Origin: Elysia marginata
Lineage: Eukaryota > Mollusca > Gastropoda > Plakobranchidae
NCBI GenBank assembly: GCA_019649035.1
Contig: BMAT01006269.1
Coordinates: 206,352 to 229,912 of the forward strand
Length of the DNA: 23,561 nt
Direction: 5' to 3'
Shown here one piece after another: positions 19,875 through 23,561 of the stretch (its first letter is position 1; every line of letters starts with the position of its first letter). The position numbers and the translations under genes are program-made. Under the pieces are notes generated by a model that was given only the letters and a program-made list of their open reading frames with translations, was not told the DNA's origin and did not search any database.

Positions 19875-20323
19875 GTAAGATTAACAAAGTTTGTCTTTAT
19901 GCTAGTTCTTAATGCAACTACAACTACATTTATTACTGTCCATGCTCACTGAACTACTTATTTCTATATCATGCTTCTTAATTAAAAAAAACATTCTATC
20001 TTTCTTCATATTAGTAATGATGCTGACTTACTCACTTTTAAGCATGAAGCGATAACTCACTTTCCAGCAACCCATGACCCTCAAACAAGGATTGCCAAGG
20101 GCTAGGGTTTTTTTCTTTAGATATTGAGATAAATTAAATTCTAAATAGAGAAAAAATTGCACTACGGTAGATGATTCTGTGCGTGGCGATTTCTTGACCA
20201 GATCTAGTTTGCCGATCTATATGTCAAAAGTCAGTTTTGTAAGCGGTTTCCTTTGGTTTATTAATTATATCATGAGGCACGGCACTACCAGTACTAACGC
20301 CAAGTCTTTTACTTTTTTCCCAG
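19875..20323 (+). other. Presumed intron
   Basis: AT-rich sequence after the GTAAGA donor. It ends with the pyrimidine-rich ACTTTTTTCCCAG that precedes the candidate exon at 20324. Confidence 0.45.
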
Positions 20324-20500
20324 TTCGTTTACAATAAAAGGAAAACTAGCAACTCACCACAAAGAAAATCTAAGAAGGCTACAGCCATGCGTTATAAATA
20401 TGCACCAGTGCAGCTGATTTTAAAACATTCAGGCACAGTTTTTTTTAGCTTATTTGCCTTTTCTGTTCTTGTTCGTTATTCAAACTCTTATCGTACATAA
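20324..20500 (+). CDS. Candidate terminal exon with a hydrophobic segment
   Basis: A good acceptor (ACTTTTTTCCCAG, AG at 20322-20323) opens a phase-0 frame, the phase left by the exon ending at 19874. It runs 58 codons to TAA 20498-20500. The first 25 residues are strongly basic (FVYNKRKTSN, then PQRKSKKA), followed by a hydrophobic run TVFFSLFAFSVLV at 38-50. A basic stretch before a hydrophobic one is what a membrane anchor with a cytosolic N-terminus looks like, but the run is short and AT-rich non-coding DNA often mimics it. A second frame from the same acceptor stays open for about 30 codons. If real, this gives a short alternative C-terminus. Confidence 0.3.
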   Translation, partial: FVYNKRKTSNSPQRKSKKATAMRYKYAPVQLILKHSGTVFFSLFAFSVLVRYSNSYRT

Positions 20501-21780
20501 GCGAACGAAAAAATGGAGATCGAATTGCGTTCATTTTACATGTTGTTTTATCAGGTGTCTTTTTTTTTTTTTTTTTGCAAAACACAACTAAGGGAGGTGA
20601 CGGTGGGATAAAAATCAGCAAAATAGCTTTGAAAGCATTAAAAATGGTTCTGACCTAAATCTAAGTCACAACTTGGGAAACACAATGTCTTCCGCATTCC
20701 GTCTTGTAGATTGCGCATTTATTTGTTTGGCACGATAGGAAAAATATATTACGCAGCTTCAATAAAACGCTATTTAAACCACGTTTGATAAACAATTCCG
20801 CACCAATAGGTAGATTTAGGTTAGAACCTTTATGTCAAGATAAATAGCTTGATATCGATAAGTAAAGGCAAAAATGAATATGGAAAAGCTAAGAAGCCAA
20901 TACTGACATTATTCAGAAACATGCTGCAGGCTTCTTTTGTTGTTGCTGTTGTTTAAAGCGGATGGTGGTGTTGAGGGGAAAAGTATTCTCTTTGTCATCC
21001 GATGCAAAGGATGAAGAAAGGCTAGTGCCATGTCTGATGCGGTCCGAAGTGATGAGATGCACTCTTTCAGCAAGCAAATTTAAATTGTAACTTGAATTGG
21101 TTCTTGCTTCAGCAATGCAGCTTTTCAGCCAGTCGCACACATACAAACTAGTTACATGTAGTAAATTTAAATTTTATTGTACAAAACTGTTTACAAACTT
21201 GAACTTAAAAAGCAAAAGATATTATACATTTTAACACTACACTCACCAAAACAGTTGATTTTGAAAATTTTTAATGAGTGGATGCAAACTAACATCAGGC
21301 GTTGTTGGTTTTATATAAGGGACTTTAAAGATAATAGATAGCCTACCTTAGAAAATGAAACCAAGAATGCGTAAAACTCTAAATAGTTAAGTTTAAAAAC
21401 TCTGTTTAGAATGAACTGATGTCGAATTTGATAGATTCATGATTGTATGATTTTTGTCGAGAATTTTATGGACAACTGTTTTATACATCATATCCCTTGC
21501 AATGATATTATTAATACAATGATCAACTTAAGTAATGATTCGGTGTTTCCACCTTATATAATCAGTGTAATACACTAAGTGCTACTTACTGCACTGTTAA
21601 GTTAAAGGAGGAAAGACATGACGGAGGAGCTGGGGCTATAAATGGTGACTGAACAACAACCATTCTGAGGTATTCATTATGTGGTCTATTATTAATGAAA
21701 CCTTTCAATATATGAAAGATTAATAGGCACTACAATCAACAAGAAGATTTTTCCACCTGAGACCTGTTTCAATGATTATC
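20501..21780 (+). other. Non-coding stretch
   Basis: AT-rich, with an 18-base T run near 20559-20576 and an AATAAA at 20761-20766. A 77-codon minus-strand frame at 20913-21146 has higher GC than the flanks, a Gln run and no recognised domain. Nothing else is supportable. Confidence 0.45.
20761..20766 (+). terminator. Candidate polyadenylation signal AATAAA
   Basis: AATAAA lies about 260 bases after the stop of the candidate terminal exon at 20498-20500 and could end its transcript. The hexamer is frequent by chance in this AT-rich sequence, so its value depends wholly on that exon being real. Confidence 0.2.
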
Positions 21781-21870
21781 AAACGATATTTTTAAATCAC
21801 TATATTTTGCGTCTCTGTAATTTTCAAACGATATTTTTAAACCACTATATTTTGCGTCTCTGTAATTTTC
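21781..21870. repeat. 45-bp tandem duplication
   Basis: Copies at 21781-21825 and 21826-21870 differ at one base (T versus C in AAATCAC/AAACCAC). No gene or mobile element is evident in the unit, so this is a recent local duplication. Confidence 0.95.
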
Positions 21871-22739
21871 TTCTTTCAACTTTACAACTCTTTTGATGAG
21901 CAAATATCAAAATGTTACTGATTAAATTTATAAGAAACAATTTGCAGATAAAACATTTTTGGGTTTTTGCAATATGTGATATCTTTCCAAAATTGAAATG
22001 GTATTTGCCAATGATGCCTAAGCATCAGGCTGCTGTTTAATGAAAGTTATTTATTTCCTGGCCTATCTTAGATTGATACCTTTTAGGTAGTTTTTGTAAA
22101 AAGCACAACCATAACCATTGCTTTGAACTTAACCCTTAAAATGACATCCGCTTTCACAGTAGGCCTATACACATCTCATACAAGGAAGAATTTACATTTT
22201 CTTCGTATTGACTATTGACTTTAATCGATCAAATTAGTTCTTTTTAATACATGAAGCATTTAGACTATTGTTTTAGTGTAAATTTTAGAGTGAAATATTG
22301 ACACATTCATGGCGCTCGCCTTTTCAAAATGCCGTTACCGTTGCCTGTGTAATATGAGAGTGTTGAAGCACTCATGCATGAGAATCCTGTTTGCAACGCA
22401 ATTTCACGTATGTAGTATGCAAATGCAGGATAGTTTTTTACCAGTATGGCGCGCAAAATAAACATTTCTTATCTTAAAGAATAACTATTGGTTTGCTTAC
22501 GTTTTGTTGCAGCTGTACTTGTTATTATTAGGTTACCTCTTTCTGCTTTTCAAACACTAGAGGTAGTTTTATCCTCTTTGACAAAAGACTGTCAAAGATT
22601 TCGTAAAAAGCACTCAAAGATTTCTTTGCGTAACAAAAAAATTTAGTGTTGAACCTGAATACATTAAACTTTATTGGTTAGATGTAAAGAGAAATGTTGG
22701 TATTTTGGTTAAAACAATTTTTTTTCAATTGAGAGGGGA
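21871..22739 (+). other. Non-coding stretch
   Basis: AT-rich. An acceptor-like TTACGTTTTGTTGCAG ends at 22512. The phase-0 frame behind it encodes a 15-residue hydrophobic peptide and stops; another frame is open for about 45 codons. I do not call an exon here. Confidence 0.45.
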
Positions 22740-22960
22740 GAGAAAGTTTGTGTCAGAAAGGCAACCATTGAGACATAACGGTCAGAGTGAGAGAGAGAGA
22801 GATACACAGTGAAAGAAGAAGAAGAAGAAGAAGAAGAAGAAGAAGAAGAAGAAGAAGAAGAAGAAAGAAGAAAATCCGAGGAGGAGAAGGAGAAGAAAAC
22901 AGAAAGAGAGGGGCCCAGAAGATCAAGGAATAAAGATAAGGAGCGCGTTAGAGAAAATGG
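22740..22960. repeat. Purine-rich tract with (GAA)n
   Basis: The plus strand is mainly G and A, with a GA run near 22790-22801 and a pure AAG/GAA run of about 17 units at 22813-22864. It matches the motif of the AAG tract at 4311 and, on the other strand, the CTT tract around the assembly gap. Confidence 0.92.
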
Positions 22961-23503
22961 AAAAAAATAGCCTTCGCCAATTAGGAAAAGTTAAACCTAA
23001 GTAAGGAATGATAAAAATTAAGTATTGTCAAACAAGCCAAAATCGCGGTTTATTTAACCTAAAAAATAATGACTTTTTACCGATAAATATTAATTTTTAA
23101 AACTTAAGTTTATTAAAATCTCAGAATATTAAAGCAAGTGAGACTAAAATAGAAATGAAATAAATTCATTTGTAAATTGTGTAGTTTGAGGGTGGAATCA
23201 GGTTTTTTCTATACAGGTATTCAAAAATTAAATGGGAGAGTATAAAACTAACATGACATTACTGATCTTCTCCTGATTGAGGTAACAAAGCGACTATGAG
23301 TCACGAAAAGGCGCGCATTACTAGACAAGCGCATTGAACTAATTTATACATATCCTACAATAACCTTCAATGTTACGCCACGAATCGAGGTAATAGAATT
23401 CGTTTGATTCTGATCAAAGCTGTAGAAACTAGAAAAAGCGCAGTCAAGCGAACATTACCCAAAGAAATAACATGCCTTTTGTTGTTGTTGCTTTTTTTTT
23501 CAG
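22961..23503 (+). other. Non-coding stretch
   Basis: AT-rich DNA without a supported feature. It ends in (GTT)n and ten or so T before CAG, forming the acceptor-like site of the candidate exon at 23504. Confidence 0.45.
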
Positions 23504-23561
23504 TCTTTCAGTCTCTGCACTCAGCACACACGCTCTGGAATTGAAATAGTTTTGATAGGGC
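23504..23561 (+). CDS. Candidate exon start, cut by the window edge
   Basis: A very strong acceptor-like site (GTTGTTGTTG, then a T run and CAG; AG at 23502-23503) opens a frame that stays open to the window end only in phase 0, matching the exit phase of the exon at 19874. The visible 19 residues are SFSLCTQHTRSGIEIVLIG. The two other frames stop within 50 bases. The sequence is too short to identify, and it would compete with 20324-20500 as the next exon. Confidence 0.32.

Noticed and set aside
22513..22560. Acceptor-like site followed by a hydrophobic LYLLLLGYLFLLF peptide in phase 0
   Set aside because: The frame stops after 15 codons, no good donor follows, and a different frame is open longer. 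T-rich non-coding DNA readily gives such peptides.

Overview
The window looks like a piece of an AT-rich animal nuclear genome, most likely a mollusc and probably a gastropod. The evidence is long intron-like non-coding DNA, GT-AG splice signals around protein-like open frames, many microsatellites of tetra-, tri- and dinucleotide units, a dead mariner transposon, and tRNA-derived SINEs whose internal sequence resembles families I remember from marine snails. There is nothing bacterial here: no operons, rRNA, true tRNA genes, CRISPR array or prophage. The species assignment is inference.

Layout. Positions 1-2400 hold a decayed mariner transposase on the minus strand (498-1400) followed by three degenerate (CTAT)n tracts. 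Positions 2400-4950 are non-coding, with an unusual (AAT)n/(AAG)n/(ATT)n block and a 15-bp minisatellite (4257-4559). Two segments on the plus strand look strongly like exons: 5356-6162, a first coding exon with a good Kozak start and a GTAGGT donor, and 19148-19874, an internal exon with a strong polypyrimidine acceptor and a GTAAGA donor. Both encode low-complexity, Ser/Asn-rich, probably disordered protein with basic clusters, and both share an I-P-[KR]-G-R basic motif. I do not recognise the protein. If they belong to one gene, their splice phases (0 out, 2 in) do not fit directly, so at least one further exon is needed. Candidate small exons at 8879-8948 and 12519-12585 would repair the phase exactly; the first has good splice sites, the second a poor donor. 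Downstream candidates at 20324-20500 (basic, hydrophobic, then stop) and 23504 to the window end both open in the required phase 0.

The 13-kb interval between the two main exons carries a SINE with a clear 13-bp target-site duplication and a recent internal 106-bp tandem duplication (7277-7709), a LINE-like 3' tail, a second tRNA-derived SINE (15988-16327), a weaker third one, several purine/pyrimidine tracts, and a 293-base run of N inside a (CTT)n tract. The end of the window (19875-23561) is mostly featureless AT-rich DNA with a 45-bp tandem duplication and a (GAA)n tract.

The most interesting content is the unrecognised split gene. Its coding nature is supported by an internal peptide repeat whose two copies differ at the third base of all six codons while the peptide stays the same.
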